Below, piece after piece: positions 12,403 to 25,353 of a stretch of 64,000 bases of DNA. The DNA is from Glandiceps talaboti. Taxonomy: Eukaryota; Hemichordata; Enteropneusta; Spengelidae. The DNA lies in contig NC_135558.1 in assembly GCF_964340395.1 (NCBI RefSeq), positions 13,111,001 through 13,175,000 of the forward strand, read 5' to 3'. How positions within the stretch are numbered: position 1 is the stretch's first letter; each line of letters opens with the position of its first letter. The translations under genes were made by a program, and so were the position numbers. The notes beneath the pieces are model-generated. The model worked only from the letters and a program-made list of their open reading frames with translations. It had not been told where the DNA came from and searched no databases.

Positions 12403-13483
12403 CACTGAGGACAACTGCCCCCGGACAACTGCCCCCGGACAATTGCCCCGGACAATTGCCCCCAAAGGACAACTGCCCCCCGGACAATTGCCCCCGAAGG
12501 ACAACTGCCCCCCGCCCCGGACAATTGCCCCCCGGCCAACTGCCACTGAAGGACAACTGCCCCCCAGACTACTGCCCCCGAACGAAAAAAAAGCTAGTAT
12601 TTCAGATGAACGGGTTTGTCATTCATTAAAAAGTCACCGTCGGCAACTTACCGCCGCAATTTGCGTACATTATACTCACTACATTCACATGGTTTTTTTT
12701 GTGGGTATGGATAGTACTCAATGTGCATAAGCTTGGTTTGTGATCTGAGGCCTAAGTAACACTGTTTTGCTACATGGGGACATGTGAATATATATCATCC
12801 ACAAACACGAAGTCATTTTTTTTACTGGAAAAGATTCATTTATTATCAGTTCAATACAAAATATACAGGTAACACGAAGTCATTTTTTACTGGATAATTT
12901 TATTTATTATCAGTTCAGTACAAAATATACAGGTAACTTTTATATTTGTCGTAACAATTATCACATATGACAATAGAGTAGAACTTGTTAATGTGAGTAT
13001 AAAGTACATGAATTGCGGCGGTAAGTTAAAGCACCATGCCGACTTTTATAATTGTCGTAACAATTATCACAGATGACAATATAGTAAAACGTGCAAATGT
13101 GAGTATAAATTATGTGAATTACGGCGGTAAGTTAAATCATCATGCCGACTTTTATGAATGTCGTAACAATTATCACAGATAACAATAGAGTAAAACATGT
13201 GAATGTAGTGAGCATAATGTATGCCAATTGCGGCGGTAATTTGCCGACGGTGACTTTTTAATGAATGACAAATTAAACCCGTACATCTGTAATACTAACT
13301 TTTTTTCGTTCAGGGGCAGTAGTCCGGGGGGGGGGGCAATTGTCCGGGGGCAGTTGTCCTTCGGGCGTAGTTGTCCCGGGGGCAATTGTCCGGGGGCAGT
13401 TGTCCTTCGGGGGCAATTGTCCAGGGACAATTGTCGGGGGGGGGGGCAGTTCTCCGGGGGGGGGGGGGGCAGTTGTCCTAGTG
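12403..13483. mobile_element. 1.08-kb fold-back element with GGACAATTGCCCCC subterminal repeats
   Basis: The ends are inverted: CACTGAGGACAACTGCCCC at the left and the complement of CACTAGGACAACTGCC at the right. Each arm holds eight or so tandem GGACAATTGCCCCC-type motifs, then about 100 bp of unique inverted sequence. The centre has two copies of a 65-bp unit (12806-12934) and three of a 106-bp unit (12935-13256) that merges into the right arm. There is no transposase ORF; the Pro/Gly-rich ORFs are translations of the motif. No clear target duplication is visible. Confidence 0.72.
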
Positions 13484-13499
13484 ATGAAGTCTCACACTA

Positions 13500-14830
13500 A
13501 GCTCTAACCTATACTTGCAGATATTTATAACCAGCGGGGATTTCCCTTCAATCTTGATTGGGGGGGGGGGGGTGAAAAACATAACCATGATCTCTAGTGG
13601 GGAGGGGGTGGGAGAGGGTGTCCCCGGCATCCCGTGGTGAGCACGTTTTTGAAAATAAGGACAGGAGGCCTTTTGGAGGCATAACATTTCAAACCATACA
13701 CATTGTTAAAAGCCATAGTCTTCAATACGCCATTTTACTCTCATTACATTATTATACAACTGTCTGGCTATATGTTGTATATATTTTATAATCCGAAAAG
13801 ACTAAAATGTGATGGGGGGGGGGGGAATTAGCTAGGTAATGGATGCACCCTGCCGAATTCAAACAACAAGCACAAATGCTACAACAGCCAAAATTCTATA
13901 TTTCAACCAAAAACTAAAGGATGGTTTATTACATTCTGCCAGAGTAAAGGAGTCAACAGTTTCGGGAAAGTATGCAATTTGAGTCAAACCTCTACATAAT
14001 GCTTAAGTTTAAGAGTCAAAAGACTATATGAGACGAACAAGTGGGGGGGGGGGGGGATTGAAACCGCAGCAGATATGTATACTATATAGAACCCAGCGGT
14101 CCGGTACTACTAGCTATAGACGTTTATTCATGCATATGCCCGCTTATGCAGCAGGTAGTCTAGCGTGGAATGTATGGTGTCGATCACGTCAAATGGTTTA
14201 TTCAGACAGGCAAAGATAATTATGTATAGTCATTTCGACAGCTCGTTTGACATCTTCATGGAAACTCAAAAAGCTGTGTCATAAAACACAATTTATACGC
14301 TGGTTTACCGTCTAAGGAAACGGTAAAAAAATATAATACCGGTTGTAATTTACATGATTTTACAACTGTTACATAGTGCAGGTATTATAATTCAAATTAT
14401 CAGTTTTCAGCTACATAGTTTTGTGCAGACTGTTTTGTTTTTTATTATACCCAAGGATTGTATGGACGTATAATAAGAGCAGCTGTAAATCTATTTTTGT
14501 CTTTTGTTTTCGACAACAGACAAAACAACCGCCTGGTGACCCCATGGCATGTACATGCCAAACTGCATAGCATGGCATGTATATGTCAAATAATTTTTCG
14601 TTTAAATGTTATTGGCAATTTACGATTTTTCAGTGGTATGGACAGAGATCTGTACCACGCAAACGAACAATCCCATGACGTAATTTGGTATACGTACAGT
14701 GTTTACTATTATGACATCAACAGTGATAATAATGTCAAAAGACGATTATTTAGTGTAATCGAAAGAATATGATGACGTTATCATTACATAAGAACTTTTC
14801 AAACACGGTCTTGACCCAAACAAATCTTGT
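13500..14830. other. No gene seen; poly-G runs
   Basis: Several runs of 10-12 G (about 13560, 13814, 14042) and no supported coding sequence. Confidence 0.45.
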
Positions 14831-15090
14831 GGATGGATGGGTGGGTGGGTGGATAAATGGATGGATGGATGGATGGATGGATGGATTGATTGAAGGGTGG
14901 ATGGATGGATGGATGGATGGATGGATGGACGGGCGGGTGGACGGACGGACGGATGGATGGATGGATGGATGGATGGACGGAGGGACGGATCTTGGTGGAT
15001 GGATGTGTGTGGGTGTGGGTTTAAATGGATAACAGGTCGGTGGAAGAGGGGCGTGGATAGCTGGATGGAAGGAAGGATGGATGGATGGTG
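14831..15090. repeat. (GGAT)n microsatellite
   Basis: Imperfect GGAT/GGAC array of 260 bp. Confidence 0.92.
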
Positions 15091-15342
15091 AGAGCATGAA
15101 ATGTAACGGCAATGTTTACATCCCTAAAGTTAAAACTGGATATGGCAGACGGACATTCACTGCAGTGGTTGATTTCTGTGTCTCTATCGATGATCATGAG
15201 ACCAGCTCTGACTTTTACTTGAGAACTTAAGAATTTAGTTTGCTAATCATCTTGGTTGTCTTTCCTTTATAAAGTAATATCTTGCCTGTTTAACGTTTGT
15301 GCTAATCTGAGTTTTTACCTTCCAAAAAGCAAGGTTATGTTA

Positions 15343-15406
<64 letters not shown>

Positions 15407-15408
15407 AG
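15343..15408. repeat. (TCTG)n microsatellite
   Basis: Near-perfect tetranucleotide run. A similar array with similar 3' flank (ATCTCAAAA) is at 46613-46684. Confidence 0.92.
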
Positions 15409-15892
15409 TCAGTTGAAACGATCTCTCAAAAGACTTCTGCATAACTTCTAGTGAAAATTGTTACACATCTTCATTACGGTAATGGCAAGAACTGTTTAGG
15501 TTTTGGTAAACATCCGGTGAATGTTATTGAGTCATTTGCATAATTAAAGACGTTTAGGAATTAGGTATGTTTTACACTGAAGGGAATACGCACTTTCAAC
15601 CATGAATATATTATTTCTGCTGACTACCATGATGCAATGGCCCACAGCAAATATATCCTATACTAGGGAACAAGATCAACTTGATGTTTTTTTCTGAAAT
15701 AGCAAGTAATTGTAGGTGATATATATCGGATCACAAGAAATTACTCTTTAGAACCCATAGTTTATGAAAATGTCTTTCATACAGTAGTGTTTCCCTTAAA
15801 TTCAGGATTCACATTCTTTGGATCTGTGGAATCACAACAACAAAATCAAATATTATGCATATATATATAGATCATGCAAGAGCAAATACGAA

Positions 15893-15942
15893 CAACAACA
15901 ACAACAACAACAACAACAACGACGACGACGACGACGACGACA
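15893..15942. repeat. (AAC)n then (GAC)n microsatellite
   Basis: Two adjoining triplet runs. Confidence 0.88.
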
Positions 15943-16002
15943 AAATAAACAACAAAATAAACAGCAAAATAAACTTCTCGTTACGTGAAATAAAATTTTA
16001 CC

Positions 16003-16073
16003 ACCTAGGTATGTCATGAAAATTTTACCACCTAAGCTAAGTGCGTTAGGAAAATTTTACCACCTAGGTTGTC
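16003..16073 (+). repeat. Three direct repeats of AAAATTTTACCACCTAGG
   Basis: Three copies occur within 71 bp (one with CCTAAG). No gene is near. Confidence 0.6.
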
Positions 16074-16079
16074 AATTTC

Positions 16080-18220
16080 TTTCTTGGTGTTCCGCTTCAC
16101 ATGCTACACACGTATACCTATATTATATTGTGCACAGGAGAAAGATTAATGTAAGCCGACCGTCTCAATATCTATTTTGACCCGCTAGCATAAAATATTA
16201 CTGGTACCATACAGCTTCGTTTTTCACAAGTTTCCTAATATAGAATAAACAGGCGTGCGACAAACATCATATTAGCTTACCTCGGCTGTTACAAATGTTA
16301 ACAACATTGTTTGACTTGAAGGAGTTATCAATAAAAACAATGTAATCTGATATACATGATTTGATAAACTTAGTTTCGAAATAGTACATTTTTTGTGAAT
16401 AAATGTAAATAACGTAAAACACATTTTATTTTATATTTGAATTTAGAAAAGGCTTAGAAATATGACAACAATTAAGTGTGATAATTAAACCTTATTCAAG
16501 TCTGTGTTTGAGGAGACCTAGAGTGATGTTGAGGTGATACATTACTTGAGGTACGAGAAGGTAGTACGAAGGTGACTTTGGAGTTTACATTACATACAAG
16601 CACGTGCTATAAATTTAGTAGACTGGCGTTGGTGGCGTCCGACAACCTAAACGACTATTGGAAGGCAGCGTTAAAACGTACGTAAAGCGGAATTCAAACT
16701 GAACTGAGTCGAGCCCGGGGCTGAACCAACATATAAGCGAGAATCTAAACAAGAATGGTCTAAACCTTCTATGGTCTGCAATTGTCAGCATTGGTAAAAT
16801 ATTCATAAATGTCACAATGAATTTTGTAAACTTATACCCAAATCTCAGAGAAAGTACTACGAACTCCAGAAGTCATGATATATAAGAGGGGATAGGGGTG
16901 AGAAAGCAGAACTCCAGAAGTCATGATATAGAGAGGGGGGATGCTGTAAACCATGTGTGTGGTGTAGCGTAGAGTAGACCGTGACCGTGACGGGTTTTAT
17001 ACTTCATAAAATCTGACAATGGGCACGAATTTGTGAAACCTACAAATAAAATTACAAAATAAACTATGTGTAAAATATAACAAATATTGTACGTCATCTG
17101 ATTGTTGCAATTCCAAAACTTATAAAGCATGAAAGACAGTCACAACTTAGGTGAAGCCCAGTGCAAAGTCAGCTTCTCACCTACACTACAACATATAACC
17201 TTGCACTCAACTCGATTGAGGTGACTAGACAGCCAGTTCCTACTGAACCAACGCCCTACAAATGGTCCCTCGATACGTGACCGTCACCTTTATTAAGCCT
17301 CTTTTTTGCTCAAGGTTAAAGTTGTGGAACGTTGAGACATTCATTTACCGCTACACTACGTACCGCGGAAAATAATACTTCTCGTCAGCAACTCTCAGAC
17401 CAGATGAGATATCACGGCAAAGGCTTGTAACACTTGTAATGCCTTATTACTGTAACAACTGACCACCCCCATACCCATGACTGAGAAGGTCCATCGTCAA
17501 TGCTACGAACATCCGAACTGATCAACACCACCACACGTATACATTACTACCAGCCATGCTTCAACGACAACGAATAAGTAAAAAGAAGGGATGGCAGTAT
17601 TCTTGTGGTATAAATGTGATCCTGGAAAATGTTTTCAGTACTTCACCCTACAACGTACTTGGCTACTTATTAATATAAACCTTTTTCTAGTATCGAAACA
17701 CTGGTTCTTTGTTTCACAATTTTTCCCACAAAATCAGCAGACGACGATGACCGTCTTGAAGAGTGCACCTACTGAAATGGAATAAACTCATCCCAACAAA
17801 ACTGCAGTGTGGCGAACCAGATCAAAATATTTTATTTAACAAAAATAACTTTAAATCACCCCCCCCCTGCCCCCCCCCCCCCCCAAAAAAAAATCTCTTC
17901 CACGTCCCGAAATCATGTGATGATCCGATTTGTGATAGTCTCAATAACGAGTTTGAGGCCGATAAACCCATCATGAGTTACGTTCCTTTATTCAGATTCA
18001 GGTAACTTAATGTTCTACATTTTCAGTCATGCATTTTTCTGTCCTTTTTTTATCGTGTACACTGAATTTTCCCATTTGGTTGATATGTATTTTCCAGTGA
18101 TTCAAATGATAGGTTTATATAATAATGTATGTAAATTAGCTTTTTATAAATTCTTTGGGTAATCCTTCCTCTTAATACCAACACAGCTGGTACCCGCTTA
18201 TATTTCTCGTTCATACTTTC
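16080..18220. other. No gene seen
   Basis: Unassigned sequence with one C-run near 17862-17884. Small ORFs lack coding features. Confidence 0.4.
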
Positions 18221-18222
18221 GT

Positions 18223-18256
18223 TATGACGTCACCGAACTGAACACTATATAAATCA
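18223..18256 (+). promoter_or_regulatory. Possible core promoter: CRE and TATA box
   Basis: A perfect TGACGTCA lies about 20 bp before CTATATAAAT, followed by a CG-containing stretch. No coding gene follows within 500 bp, so this may mark a non-coding first exon or be chance. Confidence 0.25.
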
Positions 18257-18490
18257 CGCACATGCATGCGCACTGTCTTACTTCGGGGGAACGGCTACTT
18301 TGCAAGATATCTCTCGCTGTAGGGTGTTCGCAACGACATAAACCACAGACCAGCAGAAATATAAATGTAACATTTTTCTATACTGTATTAGTTGTAGAAC
18401 CAACTAACCAAAGCATGAAATTTATCATGCTGTACTGCATCATGTAAATGTTTTGACGCACTATAATTAAAAGCGGCCCTTTTTTGTTAG

Positions 18491-18749
<259 letters not shown>

Positions 18750-19588
18750 CCACAGACAAATACATTCCATGATTGTTTAATTGTAAAGTACAAATCATAG
18801 CGAACGAAACTTTATCTTGAACTATGACACTTTATTAAATGAAACGTGTTTCTACATTTTGGTCGCTGATAACTACGGGGCATGGCGAATGTGATCAGCG
18901 TGTTATCCATAACCCCATCTCCTTCCAACCAGCAACCCGTGGCAGATGCGCACACAGATGACAGGGGAGGGAGCTGTCGATAACAGAACGCAAAGAGTCC
19001 AACTCGGAGTGTTAGTCATAAAACGGGATAGACAAAATAACCCCAACATTATGTTGTTGAGTTTGACGGTTTGTCATTTCTAGTGCAACTATTTCTGATA
19101 AGGTCACCTAGATTCCAACGGAATTCGACGTACTTAATTCTTCATCTTGAACTTCGTAGTCAAAAACAGTCATAAGTTCGTTCTAACGTGGAATTCCGAC
19201 AGCATTAGCAGTAGTAGCATGCATTGGGTCAATTTACAAAGACACATCGACGTTGGCGAGATCTCCAACGTCTATACAAAAACCTACGAACAGTCCAATA
19301 AATATGAAAGATCGGAATACTAAGTATATAAAGGAAGCTACTTTTAGTTATGAAAATGGAGTATTAGTCTTAAATCTGATCGTGAACGTTACCACTGGCA
19401 CAAACGTGTGCCTTTAAAGTGGGAACGTTTAATACCCCTTACACAAACTCATTCCGAGTCCCTGTAAATCGTGAAAGTTGCCCCTGATACTGTCTCTGTG
19501 AATCGTGAACTTTACCCCTGATATACACACGTATCCCTGTAAATTTTGGACGTTACCCCTGATACAAACTTCTTTCTATAAATTGGAC

Positions 19589-20105
19589 GTGTGTCTGTCT
19601 GTCTGTCTGTATGTATGTATGTATGTATGTATGTATGTATATATATCATGAATCCTGAATAAATAACTGTTGATATGTATGCATGCATGCATGCATGCAT
19701 GCATGTCTGTCTGTATGTATGTATGTATGTATGTATGTATGTATGTATGTATGTATGTATGTATGTATGTATGTATGTATGCATGCATGCATGTACATTG
19801 TATGTATGTATGCATGCATGCATGTATGTATATCTGTGTATGTATGTATGTATGTATGTATGTATGTATGTATGTGTGTATGCATGCATGTATGTATGTA
19901 TGTATGTATGTATGTATGTATGTGTATGTATGTGTGTGAGTATGTATGTATGTATGTATGTGTGTGTATGTGTGTATGTATGTATGTATGTATGTATGTG
20001 TGTATGTATGTATGTATGTATGTATGTATGTATGTATGTATGTATGTATATATGTGTGTGCGTATGTATGTATGTATGTATGTATGTATGTATGTATGTA
20101 TGTGT
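19589..20105. repeat. (GTAT)n array, about 0.5 kb
   Basis: GTAT repeats with TCTG, GCAT and GT interruptions; all long ORFs here (YVCMYVCM and complements) are artefacts. Confidence 0.95.
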
Positions 20106-21151
20106 ACGTGTGCCTGTCTCGTCTGTCTGCCTGTCTGTCTGTGTTTAATGTTTTATTTACCGTTAATCTTTGCTACGGTCGAGGTTGTTGCTAATTGTTA
20201 CGTAACCATTTTCTACAACTCACAAAACAAACGAAAATTGTTGAAAATATGAGGGTAGCACAATATTTGGTTGTGTTTATTGGAATATTCGTTTCCGGGT
20301 TACGTAATATATTTAAAGAAGAAACTGGTGCCCTTATCTACCTACTTAGTTTGGCCATCGCATCCTAAAGAAAGAAAGACGCACGCAGAACACTCGTGTT
20401 ACCTGCGTGAAATTTTAATCAGTTGAAAAAAATGGATTCATCAAGGTGATATATAAAGGAAAAATTCCGTTCTTGAGAACGCTTCATCTCTAAAACATCA
20501 CAGGAGAACGGCCAAGGCCACTGATCTGTCACGTACCGCTTATTGATTCAACCCATCAGGTGATATTTTACAGGTACGTATTATTGCAATTTCTATATCC
20601 GTAAGAAATTTATTAATGACATAGGTATTTTTTTGCAATAATTTTGATTTGACAGGTATTGAAATGTTTATTTCCAATTTTCATTCTTAAATATTTTTTT
20701 TTTTATTTTTTAAATTTTTGTATGTTAGTTGGTTTATACATTAATGACTGGCAAAGATAAAAAGTTAATTCCGTGTTGAACGAAAACAGTTAGTAAAATT
20801 TGATTTTATAAAGGTTTTCGATTGGCAGACACTAGTGAGAAAAAAATACCTGGTCGTCGGAGGCAAACATGTATGAATATAAAACGAAAAAATATGGGAA
20901 GGCAGGAAATAGTTCTAAAGTTGACCGGCGTGAGAAATTCTTCGAAAGATGCCGAATTTTACTGGTAGACAGTCTCTCAGAGTGAAAGAACAACACACAA
21001 TAAAGACAACAACATATTCAGGTGTGAATCACTTATTGTAGGTTAAAAAGAGAATGTGCACGATCCAAATACACAATTTGCAAATTTTCAACTTGAATAC
21101 ACCCTCTACCGTAACGTAAGGACATAACGTTTTAAATGTTGTCGTTTGAAC

Positions 21152-21309
<158 letters not shown>

Positions 21310-21349
21310 AATTAAATCAAATTGACTAAATCAATATATATATATAATT

Positions 21350-24039
21350 TGATCTTATTCAAGTTGGCGGTAATCACCTGTGTTGCCCGCGGGTGTCCAA
21401 AACCGCCCTTGCCCGCCCTTGGAATATTCATGAGCATATCACTACTGTGTTGTCGCGGGCGAAATCATCTAGTTGAACACAAGGTGTCAATCGGGATAAC
21501 AAAAGGGCGATTAAATGTGTCACTGACGGGCAAACGTGTGGCATTGCGGGCTAAACTGTGCTTACCTTTGGATAGCATCTCCACCAAATCTTTACAAGCC
21601 ATGATTAGTAAAAATCACGAAACGAAGTGGTACTATATGAATGCCGAAGTATCCCGTCGCCTAGTGCGCAAATCTATTACCGTAATGTAGCAAGGCCACA
21701 TTCGAAACCCGTTATCTTGAGCTATTTTCAGTACACAGAAAATTACGTTGTTCCAAATCGTGTGAAACGTACACGCAACGGGTCCTACTAATTGCGAGTC
21801 CCAGTAATAACGACCCGGGAGTTTTGGGATGATTCGACCAAGTATGTCATTTTTATACCCGTCCTATATTTGACAGAAATATCACAGAAATGTCACTTTT
21901 TTTTATTCACATCGATGATTTCTACTGTATACATCGTAAACTAAACTAAATAACGGAATCGCGGATATCACATTTCATGGAGAGTTCACCACCTGAGCAT
22001 CATGTGTTACTGCGTCTAATTCAAAATAACCTTTTCCAAATTCATAAATGTGTGTGTGAATACTCTGATCACTAGTGTTGCTTGACCAAAGTTCAATATA
22101 TTTATTGTTTGTGTTCATGTACATGATGCATACCTCTGTCGAAGTACGGAGGTTCACATGGAAAGATTAATAAAAAGTATCATGAACGACACACAAAAAA
22201 AACCGACTAGATTTTTATAAGATGAAATACCTTGTCCAATCACTGTTATACCCCTTTGTAAACCATATTACTTTCATTTGTTTCAAACAGAAAGGCATAC
22301 CTATGGTTATGTTACTACATTTGCCTAGTTTAAGTTGAAATTAAAATATCTTTTATCTAAATCCACTTTGGTATCGATTTAATGGTTTCTATTGTCTTTA
22401 ACCTAACACTTTAACAAAACCAACTTTACAAGTTTAGATACAAAGGGCAGCGTTCCAAAATGATACAATAAAACGTGAATAACAAAAGAGGGCAATTGAT
22501 CAAACAATGGAGAAAACTATTATTAGTTGGAGAATAATTTGGTAGTAAAGTATTTTTGATATATTTCTTAAGAATAACATTGATAGTAATGAGCGTCGGT
22601 ACGCGGAGATGATGATCTGAATATCACGCCATTACATTGTATTTTAGTATATGTTGGGTCAAACAGTTCAACTTGAATACACATCGACATCGTTGTATGG
22701 TAGGTAACCAAATTCTTTGATCCGTTCCTTGAACATCGGACATTCATTTTCCCCTTAGAAATGTCAAATGAACTCGAAATGTTGTGTATGGTCGGGTCGT
22801 TACACAGTTTGTAATGTATATACAGTAAGTGTTAAGATATTGTTATTCAAGGTATGCTGAAATAGAAAAGTCATAAAAATCATTATAAACTATTCGACAT
22901 GTACTTTTGCACGTCAGTTGCGACGTGATGGGTAGATGTGTCAAAATACACAAACGGTATCGAATATTAGTAGAAATGCGTTCATGTGTTTTCTGAATAA
23001 TAAATTTGTTTATCGACGTTAAGTTTTGATGGACTCGCGAATATATATGAATATGTTAACAGTAGAGGTATCCCCTCAATTTGTTACAAATACATATCAT
23101 GGAAGTGTTCGAACTCTCTGTATAAAACTTCATGCCGTTGTCTGAAGTTGATTTTAAATTAGATTTGCCCGATGACAACCGACGTTCTACGTTTTGTTGT
23201 TCTTCCTTATCATAAAATATTTCAGAATAAGTAATTACACTGGTCCAGCTAGAATAAATAGTATTTTTCCGATAAACTTATCTGTATAAATATTAATACA
23301 ACGTGATACCGATTTTACGAAATAAATCGCGTAATTACGAAGAGTTTGACACTCTGTTAACCCCAATATTCATATGTCTCGTCAGGCTATACCAGACCTG
23401 TGATTGTGATTAAGTTTACGTGGGTCAATACACCATCTACAATGTAGAATATTTAATTCGTGAAAGTGTTTTATGAATACTTATTTTTGTGTCGAAAGTA
23501 AACACTAACTGGCAGTCGTCTACCATACACTCGGTGATCGGCAAGACTAGTGCAATCCGCTGTAGGTCAGAAGTTCATGTATACACAAGAAAACAGCTAA
23601 ATACTATATAACTGATGTCATAAACAAAGAAAGTGCAATACAAAACAAATAATGCAAAAGGCAAGCTTGGAGAGCATTTTGATTTGTCGATACGTTTATA
23701 GTTTATGTAAAAGATCGACTCCAAGTCGTGAGTTCTCTGGCTAAAACTTTCGTGTACATTTTTTGGTTGTGTATAAACTATAATAATTTACACTTGAATT
23801 ACACATCATTATTGTCATTGAACCAAACAATCAAGTCTTTCACACAACGTTTAGAATCATGACAATAGATGTTTACATATGTTATATACTAGTAACTGCG
23901 GGCAGACTGTGACTGTGAACAGCTGCCAAAAATATTCACTCTTCATTACCGCCATTTCAAGGGTTTGGACGGGCAGGCAAGGGCGGTTTTGGACACCCGC
24001 GGGCAACACAGGTGTTTTCCGCCGACTTGAATAAGATCA
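21350..24039. mobile_element. 2.7-kb non-autonomous element with about 73-bp terminal inverted repeats
   Basis: The left end 21350-21422 (TGATCTTATTCAAGTTGGCG, then TGTTGCCCGCGGGTGTCC) is matched in reverse complement by 23966-24039 with few mismatches. The flanks are TA-rich on both sides, suggesting insertion in a TA microsatellite. No ORF over about 100 codons with recognisable content lies inside, so it would need transposase in trans. Confidence 0.72.
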
Positions 24040-24535
24040 CCTCCCATATATATATATGGACGAGTAGTGTGCAGTCAGCTTTGTACTTATGTAAGTAATA
24101 TTACTATGTTACAGTTGGCGTACATTAATTATTATTTAGGATTCTATAATTTCAAACGAATTGCTTTTCCTATATTAATCTCAAGGAGATGTTGACGGAG
24201 AGGGCCTGGCTAATTGATTTTTTTAAGTGTACAGTATGTTTAGCTGGTCGAACATGGTGGTTTTCCACGGCGTTTTAATATCGCCCCTTTAGAACATTAC
24301 GTCGTATTGGATTTTGTCGCTAATTCAAATTCTTTGATTGATTGACTGACTGACTGACTGGTTGGTTGGTTGGTTGATTGATTGATTGATTGATTTATTG
24401 ATTTATTGATTTATTTAGCTGGTGACATCAACATTCCCGATGTTTGCCCTAGTTCGAATCTGTCCTAGAAATTGTCGCGTCGATGATAATATAATGTTGT
24501 CATCAATACCTTCTTTCAATATATTGAGTTCTTCA

Positions 24536-24563
24536 TTGTGAGTGAGTGAGTGAGTGAGTGAGT
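24536..24563. repeat. (GAGT)n microsatellite
   Basis: Seven units in the region upstream of the PKS. Confidence 0.8.
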
Positions 24564-25016
24564 GTTGAGATGTTTGACGGCCTCAATCCCAGAGCTGTGT
24601 CTCATTTACATTTACTGTAACACTTATTAGAGAAATGATGATTCGCAAATATAAACATAAAATAACTATACTTATGCCAACCTTTGCGTCACATGTATCT
24701 TTTGTTCTTTTATAACGCCAAACATGCAGTATTCATATTTGTGATGTTTGTTTATTTCATGGCACACAGTTTGATAAGCATTAGCCGGCAATCATGTCAG
24801 CCAACGGTTACAGTGACGTCACATCATCACCGAAGAGATTGAAAGAGGTAAAGTTAGACATTTTCAAAAGCTTATTTGACAAGACAAAGAACACCCTGGG
24901 ATTAAAACTGAAAATACTGCGACATAAAAAGAGTGCTGCTAGATTAATTCATTAAATTACAAGGATAATACTTAGGGGAAAATTATTCAAAACGACAACA
25001 ACGACGACAACAAAAA

Positions 25017-25071
25017 CATCATCATCATTATCATCATCATAATCATCATCATCATCATCATCATCGTCATC

Positions 25072-25103
<32 letters not shown>
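25017..25103. repeat. (ATC)n then (AAC)n microsatellite
   Basis: Triplet runs 145 bp upstream of the first confirmed PKS exon. Confidence 0.88.
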
Positions 25104-25105
<2 letters not shown>

Positions 25106-25247
25106 AAAATGACAACACAACGCAACGCTATGCAATATGGTCAGAAATAAGAAATCGAGACAAATGAGAAACGAAAAAGAAAAGAATCATGAAAGATTAC
25201 ATTTATTTCTAAACCTTGATTGTACTTTTGCTTCATGTCGTTACTAG

Positions 25248-25353
25248 AACACTGACAGAGTCGGTAAAAGTCTTGAAGAAGACGACACTTTGATGTCATC
25301 GTTGGATGATCAGAATGAAATGTATGGCTTTCCAATAGCAATTACTGGTATAG
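25248..25353 (+). CDS. PKS exon carrying the KS N-terminus
   Basis: The exon runs from acceptor TTACTAG (AAC at 25248) to donor ATAG|GTAGGT at 25353/25354. It encodes an acidic linker and then MYGFPIAITGI, the canonical start of a ketosynthase. The split Gly codon (G|GT) joins it to 25735. Start codons could be the in-frame Mets at 25293 or 25320, or an exon further upstream. An ATG at 24795 followed by a GTAAAG donor near 24848 is a candidate, but I could not confirm that its frame stays open and joins cleanly. Confidence 0.8.

Noticed and set aside
12290-13500. Pro/Gly-rich ORFs of 60-95 codons
   Set aside because: They are readings of the GGACAATTGCCCCC motif inside a fold-back element.
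19512-20252. Long Cys/Met/Tyr/Val or His/Thr/Tyr repeat ORFs
   Set aside because: Translation of the GTAT array.
21322-21690. 122-codon ORF with Cys/Pro-rich start
   Set aside because: Overlaps the terminal repeat of the 2.7-kb element and has no recognisable domain.
24795-24847. First PKS exon starting at ATG 24795
   Set aside because: Attractive position and donor-like GAGGTAAAG, but I could not confirm an open frame and phase match to 25248, so it is only a candidate.
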